Source of the DNA: Terribacillus halophilus
GTDB lineage: Bacteria > Bacillota > Bacilli > Bacillales > Amphibacillaceae
DNA: 64,000 nucleotides
Assembly: GCF_900101385.1 (NCBI RefSeq)
Contig: NZ_FMZB01000007.1
Location: 1-64,000 of the forward strand
Direction: 5' to 3'
The translations under genes were made by a program, and so were the position numbers. This document shows, piece after piece, positions 1 through 7,894 of the stretch. Position 1 is the first letter of the stretch. Each line of letters begins with the position of its first letter. A model generated the notes under the pieces. The model made no database searches and had not been told where the DNA came from. It worked only from the letters and a program-made list of their open reading frames with translations.

Positions 1-86
1 TTCCGAGAAAGTCGTTGAACTATCAAACACCATTGGAAGTATTTTTGAGTCACCTGGATGATGCTGTTTTGTCTAGCTTATATTGA
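1..86 (+). pseudogene. C-terminal end of an IS30-family transposase (cut by window edge)
   Basis: An open frame from base 3 to the TGA at 84-86 reads PRKSLNYQTPLEVFLSHL and ends LSSLY. The PRKxLxxxTPxEVF pattern is the typical C-terminus of IS30-family (DDE) transposases. The 5' part lies outside the window, so it is not possible to say whether the element is intact. It marks the left edge as mobile-element territory. The family call is from the motif; no terminal inverted repeat was identified. Confidence 0.7.
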
Positions 87-236
87 CAATTGAGATTACT
101 TATTACCTTTTCGCTTGATTAAGGTAAAAGAAAACATAATATGTTTTAAAGGGAATTCCAAGAGAGGGATGAGTAATGAAACGTTACGTCATATCGCAGC
201 CATTTACTTGTTTATGATTCATAGTCCAGGGTAACA

Positions 237-470
237 TTATGGCACTTTCTCGTCCGAATAGTCGTAGTAATCCTTCATTTCATCAACATCGGCTTCAGCT
301 TCATAACTGATGATACGAGAATAACAATCCCCCGCAGGCTTGGGGAAAAGTAACGCGGTAGCGATACTAAAAATCTCTCGTAATTCAGAGGAGTTTTCAG
401 CTTTAATTTTCTGTCCTGAAAGGCCGAAACTACACCCTAAAGAGTGATCTTTTTGAATCCAGATGGTGCA
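237..470 (-). pseudogene. Orphan C-terminal fragment of an unknown protein
   Basis: A 77-codon open frame on the minus strand starts directly after a stop codon (TAA at 473-471) and has no ATG, GTG or TTG codon suited as a start. It has ordinary protein composition, including LREIFSIATALLFPKP and a tail of Tyr/Asp/Glu (DEMKDYYDYSDEKVP). I do not recognise the family. The lack of a start and its position between two transposase remnants suggest the 3' end of a gene whose 5' part was lost by insertion or deletion. Confidence 0.45.
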
Positions 471-495
471 TTAGGATATGTGCAGCAGATAGTGA

Positions 496-658
496 CCAAT
501 AGAGTCTTTTTGGGGTGCGCTGAAAAGTGAAATGTATTTATTTGAAGGGATTTTTTGCATTTGACGAGCTGGACGAAGCTATCGACGAGTATATTCATTT
601 AAGATTACAAGAAAAAAGAAAAGGCTTTAGCCCACTTGAAAGGGCTAAAGCCTTCTAA
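496..658 (+). pseudogene. IS3-family transposase OrfB remnant, frameshifted
   Basis: Frame one (496-558) reads PIESFWGALKSEMYLFEG, the conserved IS3/IS150 OrfB segment (xPIESFWGxLKxE). A +1 shift near 548-558 continues as FAFDELDEAIDEYIH, then KRKGFSPLERAKAF and a stop at 656-658, matching the OrfB C-terminus (EAIxxYIxxYNxxRxQxKLxGLSPxExR). The YNxxR segment is lost. The fragment cannot encode an active transposase. It abuts the broken frame at 237-470. Confidence 0.75.
611..654 (-). terminator. Rho-independent terminator, built from transposase-remnant DNA
   Basis: Perfect 13-bp arms at 621-633 and 642-654 enclose an 8-nt loop. Read on the minus strand the hairpin is followed by a T-rich run (complement of 611-620), so it suits the lipoprotein gene at 716-1249. 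The same bases encode the last codons of the IS3 OrfB remnant. Confidence 0.75.
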
Positions 659-715
659 CATCTTTTATCAATTTCACTGTCTACTTGACAGAGAGTACTT
701 CAAGTAGGATCTCTC

Positions 716-1249
716 TTACTCTACAGTAACAGTAAATTCAACAGGTTCTGTTGTCATATAGTCTGCAGATGTTACATCTCCAAGCACTAACTTGATTTCT
801 TTAACAGAAGCTGGGTCAATTGATTTTCCTTCTGGTGCTAAGAATTCCAACACAGCCTCCTGTTTAACGCCGCCTTGAATATCACCACTGATGTTGCCGT
901 CTGTCATAAACATATTGGCATCAACTTGCATATCACCAATAACGGCAGAACCCATATCTGGATAAAAACTAACTGCGTCAGAATTAGTGTTTTCTACATT
1001 GATACCAACTTGAATTTTATCTTCAAGAATTTTGATATCACCTAGGCCAACCTTTAATCCGGCAGCAGTCATAGATTGATCAGAGGCATCGATTTTCTTA
1101 GAAGTATCCTCGGATTCAGTTGCTTTCTCTTTTTCAGACGATTCAGCTTTAGAGGTGTCAGATCCTGTAGATACATCCTCAGTAGAACCACAAGCTGCAA
1201 GAGCAAACATCAGTACTAAAAGTAGACTAAGACCTAATAACTTTTTCAA
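716..1249 (-). CDS. Putative lipoprotein of unknown function
   Basis: The 177-residue product has a lipoprotein signal peptide with lipobox LAAC (Cys20), so it is expected to be lipid-anchored outside the membrane. Residues 21-55 form a Ser/Thr/Glu/Lys-rich spacer. The rest is a compact beta-rich domain (hydrophobic-polar alternation, IKVGINVENTNSDAVSFYP-type strands) like the immunoglobulin-like lipoprotein domains of Bacilli (DUF4352-type), a family-level guess only. It sits 29 bp from the small membrane gene upstream, which may be cotranscribed, and ends at a hairpin terminator at 611-654. Confidence 0.75.
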   Translation of the reverse strand: MKKLLGLSLLLVLMFALAACGSTEDVSTGSDTSKAESSEKEKATESEDTSKKIDASDQSMTAAGLKVGLGDIKILEDKIQVGINVENTNSDAVSFYPDMGSAVIGDMQVDANMFMTDGNISGDIQGGVKQEAVLEFLAPEGKSIDPASVKEIKLVLGDVTSADYMTTEPVEFTVTVE

Positions 1250-1278
1250 TATAGAAACCCCTTTTGTATGTAGATAAT

Positions 1279-1626
1279 TTATGCGGCTTTATTTACGTTT
1301 TTGTTCTTTCTGAATACGCCCATGAAACCTGCAATAGCGATTAACACGGCAGAAATTAGATAGAAGAAAGAGATGCTGATAAGTCCTCCGACTGCCGAAA
1401 TTAAAAGTAAAATACCGCCAAATTTTGGTTTGGATTTAACAACGATTGAACCAATGATAGCGAGAGTTGAGAATAAAAAGGCAAACCATCCCAATCCTGT
1501 AAGTGAGCTTGTACCGGTTTCGCTAATAGCAGCATCGACGCTACCGATAAATAAAGCAAAAACTGCCCCGAAGAAACCTAGTATACCTCCGATAAGGCCT
1601 AATACGAATTCTGTAGTTCTGCTCAT
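1279..1626 (-). CDS. DUF4064-like small membrane protein
   Basis: The 115-residue protein has four hydrophobic segments: about 7-27, 45-60, 68-85 and 88-106. It ends in a basic tail (FRKNKNVNKAA). The composition and the pattern LGLIGGILGFFGAVFALFIG resemble DUF4064 family proteins, integral membrane proteins of Bacilli without assigned role. The start at 1626 has an AAGGAG site just upstream; the open frame extends 41 codons further upstream but without ribosome-site support. The lipoprotein gene follows 29 bp downstream on the same strand, so the two probably form one transcript. Confidence 0.75.
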   Translation of the reverse strand: MSRTTEFVLGLIGGILGFFGAVFALFIGSVDAAISETGTSSLTGLGWFAFLFSTLAIIGSIVVKSKPKFGGILLLISAVGGLISISFFYLISAVLIAIAGFMGVFRKNKNVNKAA

Positions 1627-2096
1627 AAAATTACTCCTTTCTTGAATTGTATGTAAGTCAATATAACTAACCGAATAGAAATAGTATGGTACTATATATG
1701 CGGGTAGTTGGTTAACTAAATGAAAATGATAGTTATATATACTTACCAAAGTGCATTATATACTATTAATAGATAAAATGCACTATGTATAACAAATATT
1801 TGTACATTTATCTTTAATATGGAATAGGTAGGAACGCCATGTGTTTCAATCATGGTTGAAAATGAATGAGCACATTCATTCAAAGGTGGTACTAGCTAAT
1901 GCCTTATTTGCGGCGTGTTCACAAACATCAAAGTACTCATAAGATGTATAACAACTCGCTTTCCAGAACCCATCCGTCAACAATCATTAACAATTCGCGA
2001 AATCCGTTCACCCTCCAGCGTTAGTTTACATAAGCTACATGGACTAAATAAATACCTGACGCAGCAACCCTGAAGAGAGCAAGGAGGGGTTAACTT
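1627..2096. other. Intergenic region, nothing recognised
   Basis: The 470 bp between the divergent DUF4064-like gene and gerE are AT-rich. They must hold the promoters for both directions, but no operator, RNA or protein remnant was convincing. An AAGGAGGGG ribosome site at 2081-2089 belongs to gerE. Confidence 0.5.
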
Positions 2097-2321
2097 TTGA
2101 AGGATAATGACTACAGGCCAAAACAATTACTCACCAAACGAGAAAAAGAAGTCTTTGAACTATTGGTTCAGGATAAGACAACCAAGGAAATCGCCCAAGA
2201 GCTGTTTATCTCAGAAAAAACAGTGCGGAACCACATATCGAATACGATGCAGAAACTGGGAGTAAAGGGACGGTCTCAGGCTGTAGTGGAGCTCCTTCGC
2301 ATGGGGGAACTGAAGCTCTGA
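2097..2321 (+). CDS. gerE: Spore coat gene transcription factor GerE
   Basis: A 74-residue LuxR-type DNA-binding protein that consists of the HTH domain alone. LLTKREKEVFELLVQDKTT, the recognition region SEKTVRNHISN and the end QAVVELLRMGEL are almost identical to B. subtilis GerE. GerE acts late in the mother cell, activating or repressing sigma-K-dependent coat genes. The start is TTG at 2097, 7 bp after a strong GGAGGGG site, as in other bacilli where gerE also starts with TTG. In B. subtilis gerE is next to ysmB-racE-gerM; here about 7 kb of other genes lie between gerE and ysmB. Confidence 0.95.
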   Translation: MKDNDYRPKQLLTKREKEVFELLVQDKTTKEIAQELFISEKTVRNHISNTMQKLGVKGRSQAVVELLRMGELKL

Positions 2322-2400
2322 CAGGCATGAGCTCTGCCTGTCGAATGATAAAGCTGTTTGTAAGCGAATAGAGAATACTCGCTTGCTGTGACGGCTATTT

Positions 2401-2428
2401 AAAACCGACTGTAGTGGTCGGTTTTTTG
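2401..2428 (+). terminator. Rho-independent terminator after gerE
   Basis: Arms AAAACCGAC (2401-2409) and GTCGGTTTT (2417-2425) with a 7-nt loop are followed by further T residues. It lies 80 bp after gerE. Confidence 0.85.
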
Positions 2429-2558
2429 TTCGGTTTCAAAATGCTTTTGAAAAAAAAGTGAAATGAAAAAGTTCATTGAAATAATAAAAACAGAAGAACC
2501 TATGTTATTGCAGGTTTTCCTGTAACCGGGTCAAAAGACATTACAGTTCTTCTTATCA

Positions 2559-3524
2559 TCAAAATTCAATGAGTTCTAATCTCATATCCTTTGTATTAAC
2601 GCGTATTTTCCCGCCAATAGGTAAAGTCATTATTGGTTGTGTATGACCGAAATCCATATCGTAAATAACAGGTATGTTTTTTAGCTGCGGATGTTTGTTC
2701 AGGATAAAGTGAAGTTGTTTTTCGGATACTTCTGATCTCTTTTGAAAACGTCCTATTAATAAAGCTTTTATACTTTTGCTTATTTGCAGTAAAGACGTTA
2801 AGTCTCTTGCGAATGTTTCAGGAGTAGTTAACTCATCGTCCTCTATGAATAAGATACATTCATTGGTATCGGGCATATATTCCGTTCCTTGTAACAGATT
2901 GAGGGTACAAAGGCTTCCTCCAATCAATGTTCCTTCTGCACTCCCATTTGAATAAACCTTCCATTCCGTTCCCTTATAAATACGATTGTTCTGATCTATA
3001 AACCACGAATCATCACTCCATTTATTTGAAGGCTGCAGTTCAAAGGGTTTCTCTTCCATCAGACACTTCTTAAAGTAGGCTGTTTGATAATCTTGTAATC
3101 CGTCCATTTGGAAACTTGAAAAGTGCGGTCCGGAATATGTAATGAATTTGCATTTTTCATTTATTGCATTAGTCAATGCTGTTATATTACTATAACCACA
3201 TAATATTTTTGGATTATCCTGCAGTAATTCATAATCTAGATAAGGCAGTAACTCATTGCTATTAAAGCCGCCTATCACCGTCAGAATAGCTTTCACATTT
3301 TTGTCTGTAAAGGCGTCGTGCAAATCCTCAATACGCTGTTCAATGGAGGATGAATCTTGTATGTCACAAACTTCAACATTTCTGCCGAATGTGACATGAA
3401 GGCAGAGGTCTTGAAGACGCTTTTTTGCTGCCAGAATGCCATTCCCAGACAATATTTTCATACTGCGGCTTGGAGCAATGATTCGAACTTCGTCGCCTTT
3501 TTTAAGCTTATTCGGAATGATCAT
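2559..3524 (-). CDS. S66-family LD-carboxypeptidase / MccF-like serine peptidase
   Basis: The 321-residue protein has the peptidase S66 layout: an N-terminal nucleophile domain starting KKGDEVRIIAPSRS and a C-terminal domain. The catalytic serine should be Ser112 in CGYSNIT, with the Glu in LFIEDDE and the His in FGHTQPIMTLPIG completing the triad. Family members cleave muropeptide L,D bonds (LdcA) or detoxify peptide-nucleotide antibiotics such as microcin C (MccF); the sequence alone does not separate these roles. ATG at 3524 is preferred to TTG at 3527 because the GAGG site at 3535-3532 is then 7 bp away. It is transcribed alone, convergent with gerE. Confidence 0.85.
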   Translation of the reverse strand: MIIPNKLKKGDEVRIIAPSRSMKILSGNGILAAKKRLQDLCLHVTFGRNVEVCDIQDSSSIEQRIEDLHDAFTDKNVKAILTVIGGFNSNELLPYLDYELLQDNPKILCGYSNITALTNAINEKCKFITYSGPHFSSFQMDGLQDYQTAYFKKCLMEEKPFELQPSNKWSDDSWFIDQNNRIYKGTEWKVYSNGSAEGTLIGGSLCTLNLLQGTEYMPDTNECILFIEDDELTTPETFARDLTSLLQISKSIKALLIGRFQKRSEVSEKQLHFILNKHPQLKNIPVIYDMDFGHTQPIMTLPIGGKIRVNTKDMRLELIEF

Positions 3525-3726
3525 CAACTACATCCTCGCTTTTCACTAAATTTACCCAATTATACACGAGTAATGAAACGCTTAAAAGTGAATGAGGTAA
3601 GAGTATCTACTATAATCCCATGAGTATTTACCAGTAATTAACTGTTTGTGTGGTAAAATTTAAAGAAGAAAAGGGTATATGATTATTGCGGAGTATAATG
3701 CGATAGAAAAAGGTGAATAAGATTGC

Positions 3727-4167
3727 ATGAATAGACAGTTGAAAAAGTTGATATTAACTGGGGAATGTGTAAAGGCTCAAAAAATGACTGATAAGCTGTC
3801 ATATGAAGAGCTGGATGCAATCCTGACGGAAATAACATTCAGTGAACCGAGTATTGCTAGTTATACTTTTATCTTGCATTTATTGTGCCGAGATGAAAAA
3901 GCTCGGCTTCACGAAATCGCTTTTGAGTTGCTTGTCCATCCTCTTTGCCATATACAAGGCGCTTATTTTTCTGCGCTTCATCATGCAAGGCGCTGTATCG
4001 TATTAGCAGATCAAGAGGAATTAGCGGATTATTTATCCTATTTATTATTTTTGCATGAGGTACCTGATAAAGTAATCAGTAAACAAGAAGCATTTGCTAC
4101 AGCTAATAGAATTTTAGAATTGGATCCATATAATGAAGCTGCCAAGAGCTATTTTACTAATAAATAG
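3727..4167 (+). CDS. Conserved-type hypothetical soluble protein, alpha-helical
   Basis: The 146-residue protein has no signal peptide or membrane segment. It looks all-helical; the C-terminal part (EAFATANRILELDPYNEAAKSYF) has the form of a tetratricopeptide-like helix pair, and the middle is rich in His/Cys/Leu (HPLCHIQGAYFSALHHARR). I recall no characterised homologue. The ATG at 3727 follows an AAAAGGTGA-type site at 3708-3716. Its distances to both neighbours suggest a single-gene transcript. Confidence 0.65.
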   Translation: MNRQLKKLILTGECVKAQKMTDKLSYEELDAILTEITFSEPSIASYTFILHLLCRDEKARLHEIAFELLVHPLCHIQGAYFSALHHARRCIVLADQEELADYLSYLLFLHEVPDKVISKQEAFATANRILELDPYNEAAKSYFTNK

Positions 4168-4271
4168 TACTCGGGTGGACATGTGTGAACGAAGAATTGG
4201 ATTTATGATATTCTTATTTTTAATAAGTTAGATAGTGAGGCTGGAATTATTTAGATTAGGAGTTGATTTGC

Positions 4272-4574
4272 GTGTTTCTATGGATCATTGCCCCACTCGT
4301 AGTACTCGTGATAATTGTATTAGCGCAGTTTCCAAAGAAAAAAGGGAAGAATGCCGATTCATCCAGACAAGAAAATAATCATCATAACAAATCTGATAAA
4401 GACGGTGATGTTTCCATATATACGCCAATGATGATGGTGGACACTGAAAATGATGGCGGTCATAAGCGATATCATGATACAGATCTTAGCTCTCAATCTT
4501 ATGATGCCGGTCCGAGCAGCCCTTCCTACGACGGCGGTGGATCAGATGGCGGAGGGGGAGGCGGAGGAGAGTAA
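4272..4574 (+). CDS. Small membrane-anchored protein with glycine-rich tail
   Basis: About 100 residues: one N-terminal membrane segment (FLWIIAPLVVLVIIVLAQF), then a basic stop-transfer (PKKKGK), a hydrophilic His/Asn/Asp-rich linker and a tail of Ser-Pro-Ser-Tyr-Asp repeats ending GGGSDGGGGGGGE. Such Gly-rich tails end TPM-domain and other Firmicute membrane proteins, but no TPM domain is present. GTG at 4272 is chosen because AGGAG (4258-4262) is 9 bp away; the TTG at 4263 would touch the site. Function unknown. Confidence 0.6.
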   Translation: MFLWIIAPLVVLVIIVLAQFPKKKGKNADSSRQENNHHNKSDKDGDVSIYTPMMMVDTENDGGHKRYHDTDLSSQSYDAGPSSPSYDGGGSDGGGGGGGE

Positions 4575-4740
4575 CTGCTTACTGTCACTCCATCTGTTAA
4601 AACCGGCTTACAAGCTGTTTTTTTATGGTTGGTTGTAGGTGTGTTCTGGTAATTGGAATGGCAATAAGGGCTAATGAATCTAGCGAGGCCTATGACAGTC
4701 ACTTTTAATTTTTCCAGATAAAAGCAATCGTGGGAAGAGA

Positions 4741-4775
4741 ATCAAAAGCGTGCGACGTCATGCGTCACACGCTTT
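4741..4775 (-). terminator. Rho-independent terminator of the lipoprotein gene
   Basis: Arms AAAGCGTG (4745-4752) and CACGCTTT (4768-4775), extended inward by GACG/CGTC, sit 8 bp past the stop codon of the minus-strand gene. The T-run is short on that strand. Confidence 0.7.
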
Positions 4776-4782
4776 CCTATGA

Positions 4783-5490
4783 CTAGATATCAAGATTTTC
4801 TTCGGAAATCAATTCACCAGGTGTTACAGTCTGAGCTTCTCCAACTGGTTCTCCATCTCGTACAGGAGGTTCGAATGTAATTTCCAGCTGTTTTGGTTTG
4901 GAACCGGCATCTTCCAGTATAAAGTAAATGTAGCCGTATTCTCCATATTCATCAGTTGTGTAATCTTTAACCAATTCACTATCAGGTCCAATTAGTCCTG
5001 TTAGTTCTTCACCTGTATCCGTTACTGCGGTTGCTTTACCATAATAGGTGAAATTATAATCATTTTCGTTTTCAGACTCCGTCTCCAGCATGATGGCGCG
5101 AACAGTATCCTTGCCGGAGAACTGCTCCAGTTCCTTTGCTTCTTCATTAAGATCTATTTCGACTAGATAAGGTGCTGCGGTGATTATAAAATTATCAAAT
5201 GTTGCGGATATCGGTTCATATTCGCCGTCTCCGGCTTTATTGGTGTAAGCGCCGAGCAAGAAATAGTCCCCGAATTCATCCTCTGTATGTTCATATACCT
5301 CCATTTTTTGTTCTGTTGTCAGATGGCTCGTTTCTGAATCCTCTGTTTTTTCGTTTGTCTGTTCCTGCAACTCATTGGTATCTTCAGAGTTTTGGGCGGT
5401 CGTATCTGAAGCTTGATCGCTGCCGCAAGCAGCCAGTAGGAGAACTAATCCCAATAATAAAATGAAACTATATAATTTCTTCAAATTCAT
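4783..5490 (-). CDS. Putative lipoprotein of unknown function
   Basis: The 235-residue product has a signal peptide with lipobox LAAC (Cys22), then an Asp/Glu/Thr-rich spacer to about residue 60 and an acidic globular domain of about 170 residues. A family could not be named. Like the lipoprotein at 716-1249 it is expected on the outer face of the membrane, but the two share no obvious sequence beyond the signal region. It is a single-gene unit with its own terminator and an upstream site close to AAGGGAGC. Confidence 0.7.
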   Translation of the reverse strand: MNLKKLYSFILLLGLVLLLAACGSDQASDTTAQNSEDTNELQEQTNEKTEDSETSHLTTEQKMEVYEHTEDEFGDYFLLGAYTNKAGDGEYEPISATFDNFIITAAPYLVEIDLNEEAKELEQFSGKDTVRAIMLETESENENDYNFTYYGKATAVTDTGEELTGLIGPDSELVKDYTTDEYGEYGYIYFILEDAGSKPKQLEITFEPPVRDGEPVGEAQTVTPGELISEENLDI

Positions 5491-5834
5491 TGCTCCCTTT
5501 TGTTTTTGTTCTCTTATTTGAATTTTTTACCATGCGAACATTTCTATCGTAACAAATAAACGATAATTGGAGTATGGGGCATCCGTTCCAAAATCAATTA
5601 AGCGTGTTTATGACAAAAGGTCCAAAACTTCCTTGTTTTTCGTCTTTTTCCTATAGGTTTAACGACATTACAATATGGAATTATTTTCTTGTTGTTAGTT
5701 TAAGAGTCGGGTGAAGAGAAATAAATCATCTATCCAATTTACTAATTTATTCCAAATGGGTATAACTATGTGGAATATTATGTAATAATTTTTTTGTTCT
5801 TATAAATACGATGTTATATAAATGGGGGAAAGGG
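5491..5834. other. Intergenic region between divergent genes, nothing recognised
   Basis: About 340 bp of AT-rich DNA separates the minus-strand lipoprotein gene from the transporter gene. It must carry promoters in both directions. No inverted repeat or RNA motif stood out. Confidence 0.45.
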
Positions 5835-7220
5835 ATGCAAAATGATGAGCGTAAGGTAAGTTACCAAAACAGAATCACAGCGGGCGAGAAAAATAGTTAT
5901 GGTGCAGCAGCGTTTGCAGGTTGCTTTTTAATTACCATGATCACGCTTGGGTTATACAATTACTATCCTTTCAAATTTGATTTAGAAGAAAGTGCATTAC
6001 GAGCTATTTTGACAATTGGTTGGCTGCTTCATGCAACAGCAGTATTGGTGATGGGCGGATTGATGGATGCAGGAGGGCATGCATTCAGCAATCAGAAGAA
6101 ATGGCTCCGCTGGTCTGCAATCCCGTTAGTCATATTCGCTATATTAATGAGTTTCCTTCCGGCTGTTGGTGCATCACTGCAAATAATCTATCTCCTGGCT
6201 GTGGGTAGTATCTTTGCTGTGTTGTGTGCTGCTTACTATGTGCCATATGCTGCGATGCAGTCAACTTTGACACAGGATCAAGAGGAGCGGGAGAGCTTCA
6301 ATGTTTTTCGCATGGGTTATACAGCTGGCGCTGTGTATGTGGCGACAAGGATATTAAATACATTGGATTATCGATTGTCGAGGTCGGATTTGGGATGGTT
6401 CATTGCATTTCTGATCTTTGCTGTATTTGTGCTTTTTCTGTACGGGCGTACCTATCGGAATACGACGGAGAGGAATCCGGTAACAAAGCATTCAACATTA
6501 TCATTAGAGAAAGTCATCCGTGCTTTTTTCACTAATAAGCAGGCGGTTTTTGCGGTAATGATCATTTTTATTTCTGTACTGCAAGTAGCAATCCAGTTGC
6601 ATTCGAGTATTTTCTACGGGGATATTTTCATGGATAATCAGCGAGCAGGACAAGCAACATTTGGGATCGTTTCAATGGTGATGCTTATTGGCAGTCTCCT
6701 CTTTACTGCTCCGCTTATCAGGAAATACGGGAAAAGAAATTCCATTATCATTGGTACTGTTATCTCCTTATTAGGAACAGTGGTATTGATGGTTGGATCT
6801 GAATATCCAGCTATTTTCATTGTTGGCTTTGTTTTAAAAGCACTTGGATGGCTGCCGCTTGGAGCTTCCATATTTGCGATGCTGGCGGATACGGTAGAGT
6901 ATGGCGAGTTGATATCCGGCTTGCGTATACCGGGAATGATATTTGGCGTGGGGAGCTTTGCTGTAAGTATGGCGATCGGACTAGGCACAATGGGAGTCAG
7001 CTGGCTATATTATATGATTGGATATCAACCTGGAGGTTTACAAACGGGAATCATCCGAAATACAACCATGTTCTTCTTTTTGTACTTCCCAGCTATACTG
7101 GCAGTCATTCAAATCGTTTTATTGGCCTTTTATAAACTTGACCACAAATACACGGAAGTGCTGGAGGAGCTGCGGCAAAAGAAAACAGTCCAGACAAGCG
7201 AAGATCAAGTTTTAAGCTAA
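5835..7220 (+). CDS. MFS_2 / GPH-family sugar:cation symporter-like protein
   Basis: A 461-residue integral membrane protein with about 12 hydrophobic segments. The pattern (SYGAAAF near the N-terminus; PYAAMQSTLTQDQEERESFN after segment 4; GYTAGAVY; LADTVEYGELISG in the C-terminal half) is that of the GPH family (MelB, YnaJ, YicJ), which imports glycosides or pentosides with Na+ or H+. The substrate is not readable. ATG at 5835 follows GGGGG at 5824-5828; an in-frame ATG at 5811 has no ribosome site. No sugar enzyme lies beside it. Confidence 0.75.
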   Translation: MQNDERKVSYQNRITAGEKNSYGAAAFAGCFLITMITLGLYNYYPFKFDLEESALRAILTIGWLLHATAVLVMGGLMDAGGHAFSNQKKWLRWSAIPLVIFAILMSFLPAVGASLQIIYLLAVGSIFAVLCAAYYVPYAAMQSTLTQDQEERESFNVFRMGYTAGAVYVATRILNTLDYRLSRSDLGWFIAFLIFAVFVLFLYGRTYRNTTERNPVTKHSTLSLEKVIRAFFTNKQAVFAVMIIFISVLQVAIQLHSSIFYGDIFMDNQRAGQATFGIVSMVMLIGSLLFTAPLIRKYGKRNSIIIGTVISLLGTVVLMVGSEYPAIFIVGFVLKALGWLPLGASIFAMLADTVEYGELISGLRIPGMIFGVGSFAVSMAIGLGTMGVSWLYYMIGYQPGGLQTGIIRNTTMFFFLYFPAILAVIQIVLLAFYKLDHKYTEVLEELRQKKTVQTSEDQVLS

Positions 7221-7250
7221 TCCAGTTTTTACCCTAAGGACAGCAGGTAT

Positions 7251-7290
7251 CCCTCCGATTCTGTCGAAACTGTACAGAAAAGGAGGGTTT
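7251..7290 (+). promoter_or_regulatory. Hairpin that pairs CCCTCC with the ribosome site of the next gene
   Basis: CCCTCC (7251-7256) can pair with GGAGGG (7282-7287), and CTGT (7261-7264) with ACAG (7274-7277). A short TTTTC run follows. It could end the transporter transcript and also mask the Shine-Dalgarno sequence of the gene at 7294. Confidence 0.5.
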
Positions 7291-7293
7291 TCT

Positions 7294-7740
7294 ATGGAAA
7301 TTGTGAAAAGTCCGTCTGTCGCACCTGTCGTCGCCTCGCTGTCTAGTTTGCAGCAGCAGCTTTACCGAGATGTCCGAGACGCATTTGTTCGTGTCACGGA
7401 AGCGGGAGAATATTATATGGCCGATGAAGATGATGTTCTGGTCATGACACCGATTGCCCGTATGCATCACTTAACGCTTTCGCAAGTAGCTTCGTATTAC
7501 AGTGAAGTGGAATGCAGCATCGCGCAGTTCCAGGCAGCCCAGCTGGGAAGCTCTCCGCCGGCGGATTTTGAAAAGTGGGCAATGAAAAAAGGAAATACCG
7601 TGGTCAGCCGGTATGATGATGGGAAGGATTGCATAATGGTCAGCATCAATGGGTGTAAAGCGATACCTTATCAAGAATTACCGGTTTCTTCTTTCTCGGA
7701 ATTGTTTCGTTCCTATACATTCAGTTCTATGTTCAAGTGA
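7294..7740 (+). CDS. Hypothetical protein
   Basis: A 148-residue soluble protein without signal peptide, membrane segment or recognised domain. It has an N-terminal helix with LSSLQQQLYRDVRDAF, a helical middle (HHLTLSQVASYYSEVECSIAQF) and a beta-type C-terminal part (NTVVSRYDDGKDCIMVSINGC). The start is supported by GGAGGG at 7282-7287, 6 bp from the ATG. It is flanked by a hairpin on each side and so appears as its own transcription unit. I do not recognise it. Confidence 0.6.
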   Translation: MEIVKSPSVAPVVASLSSLQQQLYRDVRDAFVRVTEAGEYYMADEDDVLVMTPIARMHHLTLSQVASYYSEVECSIAQFQAAQLGSSPPADFEKWAMKKGNTVVSRYDDGKDCIMVSINGCKAIPYQELPVSSFSELFRSYTFSSMFK

Positions 7741-7755
7741 ATAGCTTGTAAATAG

Positions 7756-7782
7756 CCGGCCCCGAGGTGTCGGTTTTTTTAT
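7756..7782 (+). terminator. Probable Rho-independent terminator
   Basis: A short GC hairpin (GCCGGC with GTGTCGGT, two G-U pairs) is followed by a run of seven T. Confidence 0.6.
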
Positions 7783-7894
7783 GTATTCCGTATTTTTTGA
7801 GGACGAATTACATGCAGATATGCGTTTTTAACGGTATCATTAAGGATAGGATAGAAAAGTCAGATATTGCTCGACACCTTGTAGGGGGATTTAC

